This document shows, piece after piece, positions 22,421 to 33,618 of a stretch of 64,000 nucleotides of DNA. Under the pieces are notes generated by a model, which did no database searches, was not told the DNA's origin, and saw only the letters and a list, made by a program, of their open reading frames with translations. The stretch is from Dipteris shenzhenensis (lineage: Eukaryota; Polypodiophyta; Polypodiopsida; Gleicheniales): the NCBI GenBank assembly GCA_047967505.1, contig CM106538.1; one strand, 5' to 3'. Made by a program: the position numbers and the translations under genes. The stretch's first letter is position 1. Every line of letters begins with the position of its first letter.

Positions 22421-22500
22421 TACAGTATACCATACTGCCGTGTACGCCATGCATTTAAGTCATACTATCGTGTACGCCACCTATTTAGTCATACTGCCGT
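22421..22500. repeat. Degenerate tandem repeat upstream of the peptide gene
   Basis: CATACTGCCGTGTACGCCA recurs as CATACTATCGTGTACGCCA and CATACTGCCGTGCAGCC at spacings of about 28-32 bases. It lies 120-200 bp upstream of the TATA box, so it is part of the promoter region. Confidence 0.65.
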
Positions 22501-22609
22501 GCAGCCCTCACATTTGAAGGGTAGCCTTATCCTTCTTGTAAGTTACTTTTGAAGGTGACGTGGCATTTCCTTTGTAATGTTTCCCAAAGCGGTCCTTCTT
22601 TTGAAGGTT

Positions 22610-22671
22610 CATCTCTCTATTTAGGCAGGTAGCATTGTGACATCTCTCTATTTAGGCAGGTAGCATTGTGA
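22610..22671. repeat. Perfect 31-bp tandem duplication
   Basis: CATCTCTCTATTTAGGCAGG with the following 11 bases (AGCATTGTGA ending) occurs twice head to tail with no mismatch seen (22610-22640, 22641-22671). It is recent, by its identity. Confidence 0.85.
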
Positions 22672-22679
22672 CATGAAAG

Positions 22680-24300
22680 GGAAATCTGCCCTCAAATGAA
22701 GCCACGTGTCATATTGGTTCTAGATTATTGCTGTTTAACAAAAGGTAAAAGCGTGTCAAATAACCGTCCCTCTCCTCGAGGATCCTCTTGACTTGCCATC
22801 ACCGATTCCTCCTGGCTTCCAACGTACCCTTGCTCCATCGACAATGCACCCTCCCTATGATTTTGAGGTCTAGGTGAACACTCAGTACACCTTCTGGTGC
22901 TCCAATCACTCCTTGTTCCTCTTGCCAATTCTTTTTCATCTTTAGGATTAAAGGACTGTTTTCGTTCTTTTTCTTGGTGCTTTAGGGCCTGACTTGATGG
23001 GAGTTTGGTCGACAGGGAATTGTGCTGCGTGGATGCGGACGCATTGTGAAGGTTTACAATCGAGCGACATCATTCGAGCGTGGAGGAGAACCGAATTCTC
23101 TAGGAACGCCAGGCAAGTTGTGGCGGATCATTTGCAGGAAGATGACAACGAGGCTAGACAAAAAAACCAGGCGTTCGAATGCTCGTGCATTTTTGCTACA
23201 ATGGAGGGAAGAGGATCAGCAATGTCGCAATGTTGCGTTGCATTGCTGATTACCTAGAAATAACACATCAGTAAGGCGCAGAGAACTTGGCTAAGTAGAC
23301 GGAGGGCTTCTTGTACAAGATGGCCTTCTGGAGCTAGGAAGAGGGCTTGGTTGTCCTCAAGGGCTTTGAAGCCTTGCTTCACTAGGCAAGAAAAGCAGAA
23401 TAATATAGAGGTGTGTCGATTCGCTCACGATGAAAGCAAGCTCTTCCTTCAGCCCCTCAAAAAACTCCAGCCCCATTCACTGCAATTCACCGGCCTGTTA
23501 GAATCCTCGTGGTGGCAGAAGAAGCTCAAAGGGGTTTGATTCAAACTTCCTGCTGTCGAGGAGGTATTGGTGGGTGTGAGGATATGTCGTTTCTATCAAC
23601 GTATTTGATGGAGAGGCTTGTCAAAGCTTTCTCAGCAAATCAGGTGGATAACAAGCACCTAGCAAGGCTTCTTATCAGGTACATGAATCGTCATTGTGCC
23701 ATCGTGGGGAAAAAACTCTCTGAACTATTTCGACAGGCCAGTGAAACCTGGCTTGACGAGTACACGCAGAATGTGCAACGCAAAGTCATGGAGATGGTGG
23801 TGCCTTTGCTTCACCGCTTGGAATGGACCTCTGTGTAGAGCAAACCACTCTTCGAGCTGCGGGGGACATATACCTTGAGGTATACTCTACACAGATGATT
23901 TTCACAATTCATTATAATTCTTGATTCATCCTAGGAGGTTATCAACCAGGAGCTCTATTTATCTTTGTGTGCATTCAACTACAAATCGTTAGTTTCTAGT
24001 TCTCGACAAATTTTGGGGACGCAGGTCTCTGTTGTTCTCATCGCAGGCGCATCCAAGAACCAAGTTCTGCATAGCACGATTGTAGTCTACAGGACAGAGT
24101 ATGATTCCTTGGCAGCTAGTGAGGATCCCTCCATAGAATTCCTCCCTAGCACTTGCAGTAGTGGTGCTTGTGTATGGAGGATGATCCATCCACTGAGTTC
24201 CTTCCTCCTCAATTCCCTAGGCAAGTGAGAGTTGCAACAACAGTTGCCGCTGTTAGCAATATGGAGGTTGATGATTCCTTGAAAGCCGTCAAGGATAGAC
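22680..24300. other. Unassigned, several short open frames
   Basis: The best frame is 23509-23838 (plus, 109 codons; YLMERLVKAFSANQVDNKHL, LLIRYMNRHCAIVGKKLSEL), which looks protein-like and helical but matches no family I know. 22994-23257 is another open frame. Together they may be a decayed gene or the internal region of the minus-strand retroelement whose primer site lies at 24302. Confidence 0.25.
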
Positions 24301-24301
24301 C

Positions 24302-24311
24302 TCTGATACCA
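24302..24311 (-). other. Possible minus-strand primer binding site
   Basis: TCTGATACCA is the reverse complement of TGGTATCAGA, and TGTGAATGTGACTCC follows like the end of an LTR in minus orientation. No second LTR was found. Suggestive only. Confidence 0.35.
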
Positions 24312-25362
24312 ATGTGAATGTGACTCCTCTGCATTGCTGACACATGCAAGTGATACACTCATTGTGAGCGGTAATTGATCCTGAAGGCTGAGTCAACCCT
24401 CTTGCAAAGATTTAAACCCAATGGGACCAGAAACTAAGCCACTTGAAAAGTCCTGATATTAAGGAGGTACAATGTGAGTCATAGGGATCAAAACAGTTAC
24501 AGTTGACTGAGCGTGGTAGACCGAAGAGACTCATCGTCAATGAATCTCATGGGCCTAGATGTCCCAAACGATGGAAGACCCATGAGAACTGAGGAAATTG
24601 AGGGTCCTTGTGGTGGGAGCCTGAACGCTCATGGGTGGAGGAGGATGTAGAACTGCCTGTGAGTGCTGCTGAAGGATAGTCCACTACACTATGACCTGGA
24701 CCAGAAGATCCCTGAGCGAACGATGAACCCATGCTAGCAGCTACTAATAGGCAGGTGGACGGACTTCAGACTGTTGATGCCGTAAAAGCATTGCTTCTGG
24801 GTCTCATAACCGCTAATCCTCCGATGCTACCAACTCTACATGATGTGGGCTTGATGCACAGCTTCCTCAAGGCGGTCTTGTTCCAACAGGAGATGAAAAC
24901 AGTTCAATGCCATAGCTTCTTCCTTTTTCTTCTTTGCCTGACCAGGCTCATTTTGGATCTCATGCTAGATCAGGAGCTACTTGGAAAGGAGTCCATTTTG
25001 CTCCTTGAGCACTCGAATGAAAGCTACAACATTGGACGGGCCCATGTTAGGTGATGCTGGACCCATCAATTGTTGCAACAACTACTGACAAAAAAAATCC
25101 TCGCTCATTTTGCTGCTCTAATAAATGCACACGAGTGACAAAGGGAGCCAACCCAATGTGCAATGAAGGAAGGGAGAGAGAGGCTAATGGAGTAGTGTGC
25201 TGCCACTTGTCCGGGGACAAAATAGAAAACAACCATTTACCCTTCTTTGCCGACTACATCCCCGTTCTTGTGCCTGTTGCAGGCTTCAAGATCCGTGAAG
25301 GATATTCCAAGCCTCGTTGTGAATGCTGGGACTCCCTTCTTCAGATCCAAAAGAGCCATGGT
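24312..25362. other. Unassigned DNA between two primer-site candidates
   Basis: 24731-25054 (plus) and 25051-25380 (plus) are open but carry no known motif. The stretch is on the internal side of the primer site at 25363, so it may be the leader of that minus-strand element. Confidence 0.3.
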
Positions 25363-26050
25363 GCTCTGATACCAATATAACATGCAGAGACTTCTACCAT
25401 GCCATGAAGAAAGGGTTAATGAATGCATGAAGAAAGAATACATCGCACACCGGATGTCTTTAATGCTTTGTACACATGCTTATTTCTGATTACAAAAGCT
25501 GGAAACAATGCATGTTAATCACTGACTGTACATGGATACAAAACTGAATACAAAATGGATACAGATCAATGTATCAAGCTGATGCTATGCTGCTACAAAA
25601 CTGACTGAGATATCCCCAATGGATGCATAAGCTGAGCATACTTGGGACAAATCTGATGCAGGAAACTGTGCAGCAACTGGGCAACGTGAAGATGAGCAGC
25701 TGCATGGGAACTGCTGGATACGCCAGTGGAGTAGCTGTGGGAGAGAAGCGCCCTGCTGCAGCTCCAAACGGTGACTGAAAATGTGTCTGCATGTGTGAAC
25801 TAAGGGGCAGAAATGGTGCATTTATAGGTGCAGGAAAGGGCCCAGTAGGCAGGCCATGGCCGGCCCCCAGTAGGTGGTCTGTGAATTCGCAGCCATTTTC
25901 GGCTGGTCGAATCTAGCCAGGTTTAGATGGCCGCTTGCTACTGTTTGGTGGCCCCTATTGGTGCACTATATGCTGCATTTGATCCAAATTTGATTGCCCT
26001 TTATTGCCCTTCCCAATGCTGCAGCACACATGGCACCTCTTCTAGCTGTT
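25363..26050 (-). mobile_element. Possible LTR region with primer site, minus strand
   Basis: GCTCTGATACCA at 25363-25374 is a perfect reverse complement of the initiator-Met primer site. To its right the minus strand carries CACCTATAAATGCAC (about 25820), a strong TATA box placed as in an LTR promoter. The outer boundary is not defined and no second LTR copy is present. Overlapping short open frames are not convincing. Confidence 0.4.
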
Positions 26051-26903
26051 TGATGCAGAGTTTTTGTCTTTTCAAAACTCCCTTCTGGAGGTGGTAACTA
26101 GTGGCAAAGACCCAACTGTTTGTCTAGCCACTATATCTCCATGCACCTGACACAGGGGTACAAGTGACAGAAGTTCAACGGTGAGCCATACATTTGCTCC
26201 TTTTTCTCAGGTGTATTGCAGTAGTACCAATTGGGGTCTTTATATAGGGGAGGGTTTGGTCTACCCCTGTTCAAATCTGGCCTACTGGAAGAGCATAGAT
26301 CTGGCTGATCCAACGGGCTTTCCAATCTGTAAATGACAAGTTTTACGTCAACCAACCCTACAGATTGCCCTTCATCACCCCCACCAGCAATCTGCCCCAG
26401 ACTTGTGGTCCCATGTGCTGGCAACTTTCTATCTGCATGGCCTTTTGCTATGCCACTTCTGTTGCAGGTCTCCCAAACTCTTCTTCAGAAGAACTTGTAG
26501 CAACACCCCAACTGATCCCTTTCTGGTAAATCTGGAACTCCTCACAGCTATCTTCAGAACCAACCTGTTGTTGAGCTCCATTCAGGTCCCAATCCCAAGC
26601 CTTCCAAGGTAACATGTGATCCCTCCTGTTCGCTGTTCAGAATCATGCCGTTGGTCCACTGCAGCCCGAGAATATTTTGAACAGTTTGCGCTATCTCAGT
26701 TGCGTGCAGCTCCCAAATGGCTATCTGGGCAACCCATCCATCGTGCGGGCCTGTATGCAGTGTCTTTAGACTGCTTTGACTCCTTTTGTAGTCCGTATGG
26801 CTGTGTAGGGCAGCCTTCTTTAGCCACAATCTGAGTCAAAACAGCCGCAAACTGTTTTGGGCGGGAAAGAGGAGAAGATACCAGATGGTGGTGGTAATGG
26901 TAT
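26051..26903. other. Unassigned
   Basis: A minus-strand frame at 26131-26424 has no known motif. The sequence AACTGATCCCTTTCNNGTAA with ATCTGGAACTCCTCACAG occurs here (26508-26548) and again at about 28710-28750, bracketing the DNA between them. Confidence 0.4.
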
Positions 26904-27305
26904 AAATGGATGCAGGAGGGCGTACCTCCCACTGCTGTCACATGTATTTGCATCTTGAAAGCTTGTGGTAGCATCCGATCCATAGTAAAAGTCCAAGAAA
27001 CACACCTTGAGAATGATAGACTGAAATTGGAAAGAGATCATTTTGTTGGCAGCAACTTGGCTGGTGTGTATGCCAAGTTTGGATTCCTTGTGGGATCAAG
27101 CGATGTATTTTGACAGGCTTGTGCTCACAAGGTAGTCTTATGAACTGCAATAATTGGAGCATATGTTGAATATGGGCTTTGTGAGGAAGTGCTAAACTGT
27201 TTTGAACGTATGCAACTGGGGAGTGTCTCGATGAGTGATCCTAGAGTTCTCTCCCTTGTTTGGGCTTTGCAGGCCATGCCTGGCCATGTGGCAAGCTGCC
27301 ACTAG
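26904..27305 (+). pseudogene. PPR protein fragment (broken)
   Basis: One frame reads MQEGVPPTAVTCICILKACG, LAGVYAKFGFLVGSSDVF, stop, KVVL, stop, TAIIGAYVEYGLCEEVLNCF, ERMQLG. This is the P-L-S type pentatricopeptide pattern: a 35-residue motif ending in an 'ILKACGSI' segment, then 'YAKFG', then an 'IGAYVEYG...CFERMQ' motif. Intact PPR proteins of this class edit or process organelle RNA and have ten or more motifs; here only two to three remain, with TGA stops at 27111 and about 27141. It is a gene relic, possibly retrocopied or carried by a transposon. Confidence 0.7.
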
Positions 27306-27843
27306 CCCAGCCTCTCTTGCCGTGAGCCTGACTTGCTTCAAGTCCATTTTACTGGCCCAATCCTTGCCCCTTTCCATTGCATACCAACCCAAGCCACATC
27401 TGCCCTTGTACTAGCACTTGTGCAGCCTTAGATCTAATGCTCTGTTTTTGTGGAGCCGTTGGTGCTGATCCATACCATAGGTATGTCCGATCCTGACTGT
27501 GGTCTAGCAACTCCATGCTGTTGTCTCTTCTGGACCTGCCATGTCAACAGACTGAATCCATATGGTTCTTTTTAGTCTCCTCTCCCAGGTTGTAACAGTT
27601 CTGAGCCATCTATAGGAGTTGGCACGTGTTGGTTTACGGATTAAACATCATCACGAGGAGGTGCCTATGGTATGGATGCCTATATCAAAATAGAGCAAAA
27701 AATTCAAGGTTGCACAAGTGTAGGCAAAAATCAATGAGCCGGAAAATATTACGTTTGACTCGTATGCCGGTATGGAAACTCTAGAACAAGGTTAAGAGAT
27801 TCATGCAACTATGACTAGCAACAAATAGGAGTCACATGGATGT
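27306..27843. other. Unassigned
   Basis: No gene features recognised beyond the PPR relic to the left and the direct repeat to the right. Confidence 0.4.
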
Positions 27844-28211
27844 GTCCAGGGTTCGAAAATGGTGGCTGACGTTATCAATAAGAGATTACAGGCGGGAATC
27901 TATGGTTTGGTACTGGCTTTGGGCATCCTGCTCCATGTTTGTGTTGTAATCATGGGCTTCTCCATTCAGTTTATGGCAAGCAGTCCTCTATTTTAGTTCG
28001 TGGCCCCTTGTGCTACGTCTATTCAGCTGCTTCTACAGGGTTTGTCTCCTATGCCAGGTTTTGAAAATGGTGGCTATCGTTATTAATAAGGGATTACAAA
28101 CAAGAATCTATGGTTTGGTACTGGCTTTGGGCATCCTGCTCCCTGTTTATGTTGTAATCATGGACTTCTCCATTCAGTTTATGGCAAGCAGTCCTCTATT
28201 TTAGTTCATGG
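27844..28211. repeat. Diverged direct repeat of about 160 bp
   Basis: 27844-28001 and 28052-28211 share GAAAATGGTGGCT, TCTATGGTTTGGTACTGGC, TTTGGGCATCCTGCTCC and GGCAAGCAGTCCTCTATTTT, offset by 208 bases with roughly a dozen differences by eye. About 50 unique bases lie between. The pair encodes nothing I recognise. Confidence 0.8.
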
Positions 28212-28831
28212 CCTTCTTGGGCTTGCACTCTTAGTAAGCCTCCCGAGAGATCCTCTGACCTTTGTCAACCTGCGTGTTCAAGCTCCAGAGAGTGTTGTGA
28301 AGTATCCTTGGCCTCCCTGCTGCTCTCAATGCAGCCCAAACCTGAGGCAAGATGGATGCTGATCACTGGCCTCCGTGCTGCGCGCAAGATAATACCTTGG
28401 CCCCATCGATGGGGCCCTGTTATAGGGCAAATGCCCACCTGATCAAGCCAACCACAATCTGTGTAGATACCCGACAAACGAGCCCTATGCCAATGGCCTA
28501 CCACATGACAGGAACCTGCTAGCCCAATGAAACTCGTTACTCCTTGCAAACTGCTCATGTCCATTATTTGCAGTCTACCAACCTGTCCTCCTTCTGCAAA
28601 GTACCAAGCATGCTTGATTTGTTTCAATCCAATCATTCTCCAAAATCTGCAAACTCGAGCCTCAGAACTTATAAAGTGAGAACCTTGGGACTGCTCCACG
28701 TAGCTCTTCCCAACTGATCCCTTTCAAGTAAATCTGGAACTCCTCACAGAATCACTATCACTTTCTTGGGTGAAGAGATCCAGTGATAGAACGTTCAGGA
28801 GCCACTCTTGTCCGCACCTTTTGGCTAGCTC
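28212..28831. other. Unassigned flank of copia A copy 2
   Basis: A 144-codon minus-strand frame (28265-28699) has no known domain. AGCTC at 28827-28831 is the five bases next to LTR A; no partner is found because the 3' end of copy 2 is missing. Confidence 0.35.
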
Positions 28832-29088
28832 TGTTGAGAGTTCACGCTCAACATCATGTGATCATGTGTGCATAGCACCATCACGTGATCATATGTGCAT
28901 AGTACTAACCTTATAGAGTGCTATAAAGGAAAGGGTTAGATCCCCTAACCCTAACCCTAAAAGGGTTTGTATATATTCTATTTTTTCAACTAAATCTAGT
29001 GTACAGTTAGTCATTTGTGGTGTGCTCTCTAGCTGTGCCCTCTCTCCTCATCTCCACTCTTCTCCTCTCCCCTCTTCATATTTTGTCA
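28832..29088 (+). repeat. Copia family A LTR, copy 2 (5')
   Basis: 257 bp, TGTTGAGAG to TTTGTCA, differing from the LTR at 411 at very few positions by eye. It is followed directly by TGGTATCAGAGC (29089-29100). Confidence 0.92.
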
Positions 29089-29827
29089 TGGTATCAGAGC
29101 GTGATTCTGCCTTCCGCTGAGGCACCATCCTTCTTGTGAGAGAGAGATTGAGAGTTCTCTTGAGTGTTCTCCGTGAGAGTCCACTTCCGGTGAGAGATCT
29201 TCATCTATCATTTGAAAGAAAATTTTCGTCTATCCATTTTGAGAGAGATTTTGAGTGTTCATTCTTGTGAGAAAGAGTTTCTTTATGAGGGATCTCCATT
29301 GAGTGAGAGAGATCTACTTTGTGAGAGGTTCATGAGTGCTTTCTTCTCTGAGAGATAGGAAGAGATCTCATCAACAAAGCAACCCTGCGACTTACAGAGC
29401 TCCTACAACAGCTCAAGGGCCAAAAGGTTCTCTTAGTAAACCTCTACCTAAGGCTCGAATCTGTGCCTCCTACAACGCCTTCAGCAAACAAAGGCTCTTC
29501 AATGGAACTGCAATAGCAACCCCTCAGAGTTCAGAGGCATTGCAGATTGATTCAGTGGGCAGATAGCATTTAATTTCACACATACATGCCACCATTGTAA
29601 AGCCTATTCGGCTATCTCACAGCATCGTGCACATCATTTTCAGCCTTGTAAAGCCTCTTGGCTATTCCCAGCATCATTGTCACAAGCCTTGTAACACAGA
29701 TCAGATTTTATATACTACAGTTCTATCTTCACCGACGGTACAGAGATTTCACTTGGCATCTTCAGTGTATTTGCAGTTGATTCATACAGAGATTTTCAGG
29801 ACACTTTTTGAGTACATTTTTTGCACC
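29089..29827 (+). mobile_element. Copia family A copy 2, primer site and short leader
   Basis: Primer site, then a GAGAG-rich stretch, then from about 29523 sequence shared with copies 1 and 3 (TCAGAGGCATTGCAGATTG). Most of the long leader seen in the other copies is absent. Confidence 0.8.
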
Positions 29828-30991
29828 ATGTCGACTAGCAACCTCAATCTGGAGGCATCTGCTAAGTTAGACAACTCCAATTATGGTACATGGAAATACC
29901 TAATGGAGACCATTCTTGTGCTTCAGGACAAATGGGAGTATGTTGATGGGTCTACACCTAGACCATTGGACAATCCAGCCACCAGTAGCTCCACTCCATC
30001 TGTTGTCACAGCACCAGCAACGGAATCTACATAGGGATCTACATCTACACAAACAGTAGCAGTAGTAGATCCTGCCATTGCCCGAGCTCAAGCAGAATGG
30101 GATAAGAAAGACAAGTATGCCTATTACCTGATCAAGCAGAATGTGCAAGATATCATGCTAGGACAACTCAACACAGTCAAGACATCAAAAGAAGCATGGG
30201 ATATGTTCGCAGCTCTCTACGAGTCCAAGAACACATCCAAGATTCTCACCCTGAGAAACCAGATCAACCAGAGTTTCCGCAACAGCAGTGAAATCGGTCA
30301 TGCTTATGTACTCCGCATCAAAGACTACAACAATCAACTTGCAGCAGCAGGAGAGACTATGAACCTCGCAGAAATGGTTCAAGTAATCTTGAATGGACTA
30401 GGAGAGGGATACGAGAATCTAGTCCAGAGTATTGCCATCCAACGGCAAATTCCGACACTGGAAGAACTTCAGTCAGTCCTACTTAGTGAAGAACTCAGGA
30501 CTCAGGCCATTCAAGCACGTAAAGGTCATTCTAATGATCAGGCATTCACAGCTTCAGAGAGAAGCAGAGGCAAAGGAAGAAACAGAGGTAGATCATATCA
30601 GAAAAGGGGTCATCATCAACAAAATCAAAGTCAGAATCAGCATCAGCATCAGCAACATCGAAATCAGCAAAGAGGAAATCATTCCAACCGAGGAAGATTC
30701 CAAGGACGAGGGAATGCATCTACCAATGTGTCAAACATTCAGTGCAACTACTGTCACAAGTTTGGACACTATGAAAGAGATTGCCGCAAGAAGCAGTACG
30801 ACCAAGGCGGTCAATCCAGCAGTAACCGAGGAAATTCCCGAGGAAGAGGAAATCATCGTGGTGGACATTCTAGTCATAGTCATTTTGCAAATGAACATGG
30901 AGATATGTTTCTTGCAAGTGAGGAATTGCATCAGACTGATACAATGCACCTAGACACTGATTTCAATCCCAAAGAGGATTACAGCTATTAA
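29828..30991 (+). pseudogene. gag: Copia family A gag, copy 2 (one internal stop)
   Basis: The best gag in the window. It starts MSTSNLNLEASAKLDNSNYG and runs through the gag core to a basic, Gln/His-rich linker (about 30560-30660) and the CCHC knuckle [14 protein letters not shown] (about 30740-30790), then a Gly/Arg/His tail ending at TAA 30989-30991. One in-frame TAG lies at 30032. Gag assembles the particle and binds RNA through the knuckle. The protease frame follows in the same reading frame, so gag-pol was probably one polyprotein and the TAA at 30989 may itself be damage. Confidence 0.9.
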
Positions 30992-31550
30992 GTCGACCAA
31001 GTGGAACAGGATCCTTGGTACATCGATAGCGGTGCATCATCTCATATGACAAATCATCAGGAATGGTTCACAGACATGAAGCCATTAGAAGGACAGAAAA
31101 ATGTCATCTACACAGCAGATAATATACCGAATCTAGTTCAAGGGACAAGTGTTATCCCTATGAACAATTTCACTGGTACAAAAGGATTAGTCAAAGATGT
31201 GCTCTATGTTCCGAAGGTCAGCAAGAACCTTTTGTCAGTAGGTTAAATGACGGAACACAACTACAAAGTCATCTTCAACGGTGATGAATGCACTATCAGA
31301 GACAAATCCAAAAGATGTCAGCTAGTAGCAAAAGGTGTCAAGAAAGGACGCTTATACAGAATGCTAGCTACAGTACCAGATAAGCATGCCATGTCAGCCC
31401 AAATGCAACAGATGCCACTATTTGCAAAATGGCACAAGAGATATGGTCATGTCAACTTCAAGTACTTGTTAGATCTCAGGAATCAGAATATGGCAATTGG
31501 GATTCTGAAGCTACAGTTTCTTGGAAAGGTTTGTGAAGCATGCTACTTCA
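30992..31550 (+). pseudogene. Copia family A protease and pre-integrase, copy 2
   Basis: DPWYIDSGASSHMTNHQEWF holds the DSG active site of the retroviral-type aspartic protease. A TAA at 31244 interrupts the frame. Next comes the pre-integrase zinc region (LFAKWHKRYGHVNFKYLLDL, GKVCEAC). After CEAC the sequence jumps, out of frame, to the integrase C-terminal region: the whole DDE catalytic core is deleted, so this copy cannot insert on its own. Confidence 0.88.
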
Positions 31551-33550
31551 GCATTCACTGGACACAAGCCACACATTGGGCATCTCCGCATATTTGGTTG
31601 CATAGCATATGCCCACATACATGATGATCATCGCAGAAAATTGGATGCGAAGTCACACAAATGCATCATGGTTGGCTACAGTGAAGAAAGCAAAGCATAC
31701 AAATTGTATGATCCCATCAACCGCAAAGTCATTATCTCCAGAGATGTAATCTTTGATGAGGAATCAGAATGGAAAACCTCACCTACATAGGAGATAGAAG
31801 CATCGACTTCACAGTCATCTACAGAACAGGTTGATGAAGAAGAGCAAGAATTGCCAGCAACACCCCAAGCAGAGCCACATCGGCTCAGACGGTCTACTAG
31901 GGAAAGCAGACCTCCAGCCAGATTGACATATGCTCAGAAAGGCAAAGCAATTCAGGTGGAAACCACCAACTATGCTCTTATGACTACCATCATGGCTACA
32001 GAAGAGCCAGTGTACCTCGAAGACGCAGTAGACAAGCCAGAATGGCAAACTGCTATGAATGAAGAAATGGATGCTTTGTATAAAAATAACACTTGGGAAT
32101 TATGCGACCTTCCACCAGGAAAGAAGGCCATAGCAAACAAATGGGTATATAAAGTGAAGTACAATCCAGATGGTAGTATTCAGAGATACAAAGCCAGATT
32201 GCAAAAGGATTTGCACAACAATATGGTCAAGACTATGATGAGACTTATGCTCCAGTAGCAAAGATGGATTCCATATGGTTCTTGATATCACTAGCGACAC
32301 TCAGCAAATGGAATGTGTATCAGCTCGATGTCAAGAATGCATTTCTCAATGGTTATCTAGACGAGGAAGTCTACATGCAACAACTAGCAGGTTATGTTGA
32401 ATTAGGAAAGGAGAACAAGGTTTGCCATCTCAAGAAAAGTCTCTACGGCTTAAAGCAAGCACCCAGAAGTTGGTACAGCAGAATTGACAAGTATTTTGCT
32501 GATCTGGGATACATGAAGTCCAATGCAGATCATACTCTCTACTACAAAGTTCAAGGGGAAGACATTACTATTGTACTTTTGTACGTAGATGATCTGATTG
32601 TGACAGGAAGCAAGGATAGCTTCATTAGAAAATTGAAACAAGACTTATCTGCAGAGTTCGACATGAAAGATCTTGGACTTATGCACTATTGTCTTGGAAT
32701 TGAGTTCTGGAGAGATTCAGATAGCACATTTATGAGTTAGCTCAAGTATGTTGACAGTCTCCTGAAGAAGTTTCATATGGCAGATTGCAAGATTGTAGCC
32801 ACTCCCATGGAACAGAGTTTGAAACTTACTAAAGATTCAGAAAAGCCTACAGTCAATGACAGATACTATAGGCAACTCATCGGATCTCTTATATATCTGA
32901 CAATCACACGGCCAGATATTTGTTATGCAGTAAGCTCACTAGCACAGTTTATGGCAAATCCAAAACAGTCTCACTGGAATGCAACCAAAAGAGTCTTGAG
33001 ATACATCAGAGGTACAAGACAGTTTGGGATAGAATATAGAGGAAGTCATCCACGATTGCATGGATACTATGACAGTGACTATGTCGGAGATCAGGAGACC
33101 AGGAGATCGACACAGGGATATGCATTTTTCCTTGGTCAAGGTGCTATATCATGGTTGTCAAACAAACAGCCAACTATTTCTTTGTCTTCGACTGAAGCAG
33201 AATATAGGGCACTCACTACAGGTGCATGTGAGGCTATATGGCTCAGAAGACTATTGTCAGAAACATATTACTTAGATGAGTCAAAGCCAACAACAATATA
33301 CTGTGACAATCAATTGGCTCAAGCATTGGCCAAAAATCCAGTATATCACTCCAGAACAAAGCACATTGATGTCAGAGAGCACTTCATCAGAGAAAGAGTC
33401 TTACTTAGTAACATCACACTGCAGCATTGTGATAGCAAAGAGAATGTTGCAAACATCTTTACCAAACCACTCGGTAAAGAGCTATTCGAGAAACACCGAC
33501 TAGCTCTTGGTTTGACGCAGAGGAAGGACATTCCCATTAAAGGGGTGTGA
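31551..33550 (+). pseudogene. Copia family A integrase C-term, RT and RNase H, copy 2
   Basis: Integrase C-terminal segment (FTGHKPHIGHLRIFGCIAYA, then the KLDAKSHKCIMVGYSEESK region), TAG at 31788, RT start (ALYKNNTWELCDLPPGKK), a 4-base deletion near 32195 that shifts the frame, then RT (LDVKNAFLNGYLDEEVYMQQ; LYVDDLIVTG with intact YVDD) and RNase H (SLSSTEAEYRAL, YCDNQLAQALAK, HIDVREHFIRE, NIFTKPLGKELFEKH) to TGA 33548-33550. One more TAG lies at 32738, where the minus-strand copy at 62.9 kb has CAG. Apart from these three breaks the RT/RNase H is complete. Confidence 0.9.
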
Positions 33551-33618
33551 TGGAATGTAATGCTCAGTCCTTCTGACCATTCCTCTATCCTTTTGGATAT
33601 GATGCTCATGACGGCAAG
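33551..33618 (+). other. Truncated end of copia copy 2 joined to Helitron
   Basis: Family-A sequence continues to about 33574 (TGGAATGTAATGCTCAGTCC) and then stops before the polypurine tract and 3' LTR. The Helitron reading frame begins within the next 45 bases. Confidence 0.7.

Noticed and set aside
23509-23838. Possible host gene
   Set aside because: The frame looks protein-like, but I know no family for it, and there are no neighbouring exons or promoter signals. It is recorded only as an unassigned stretch.
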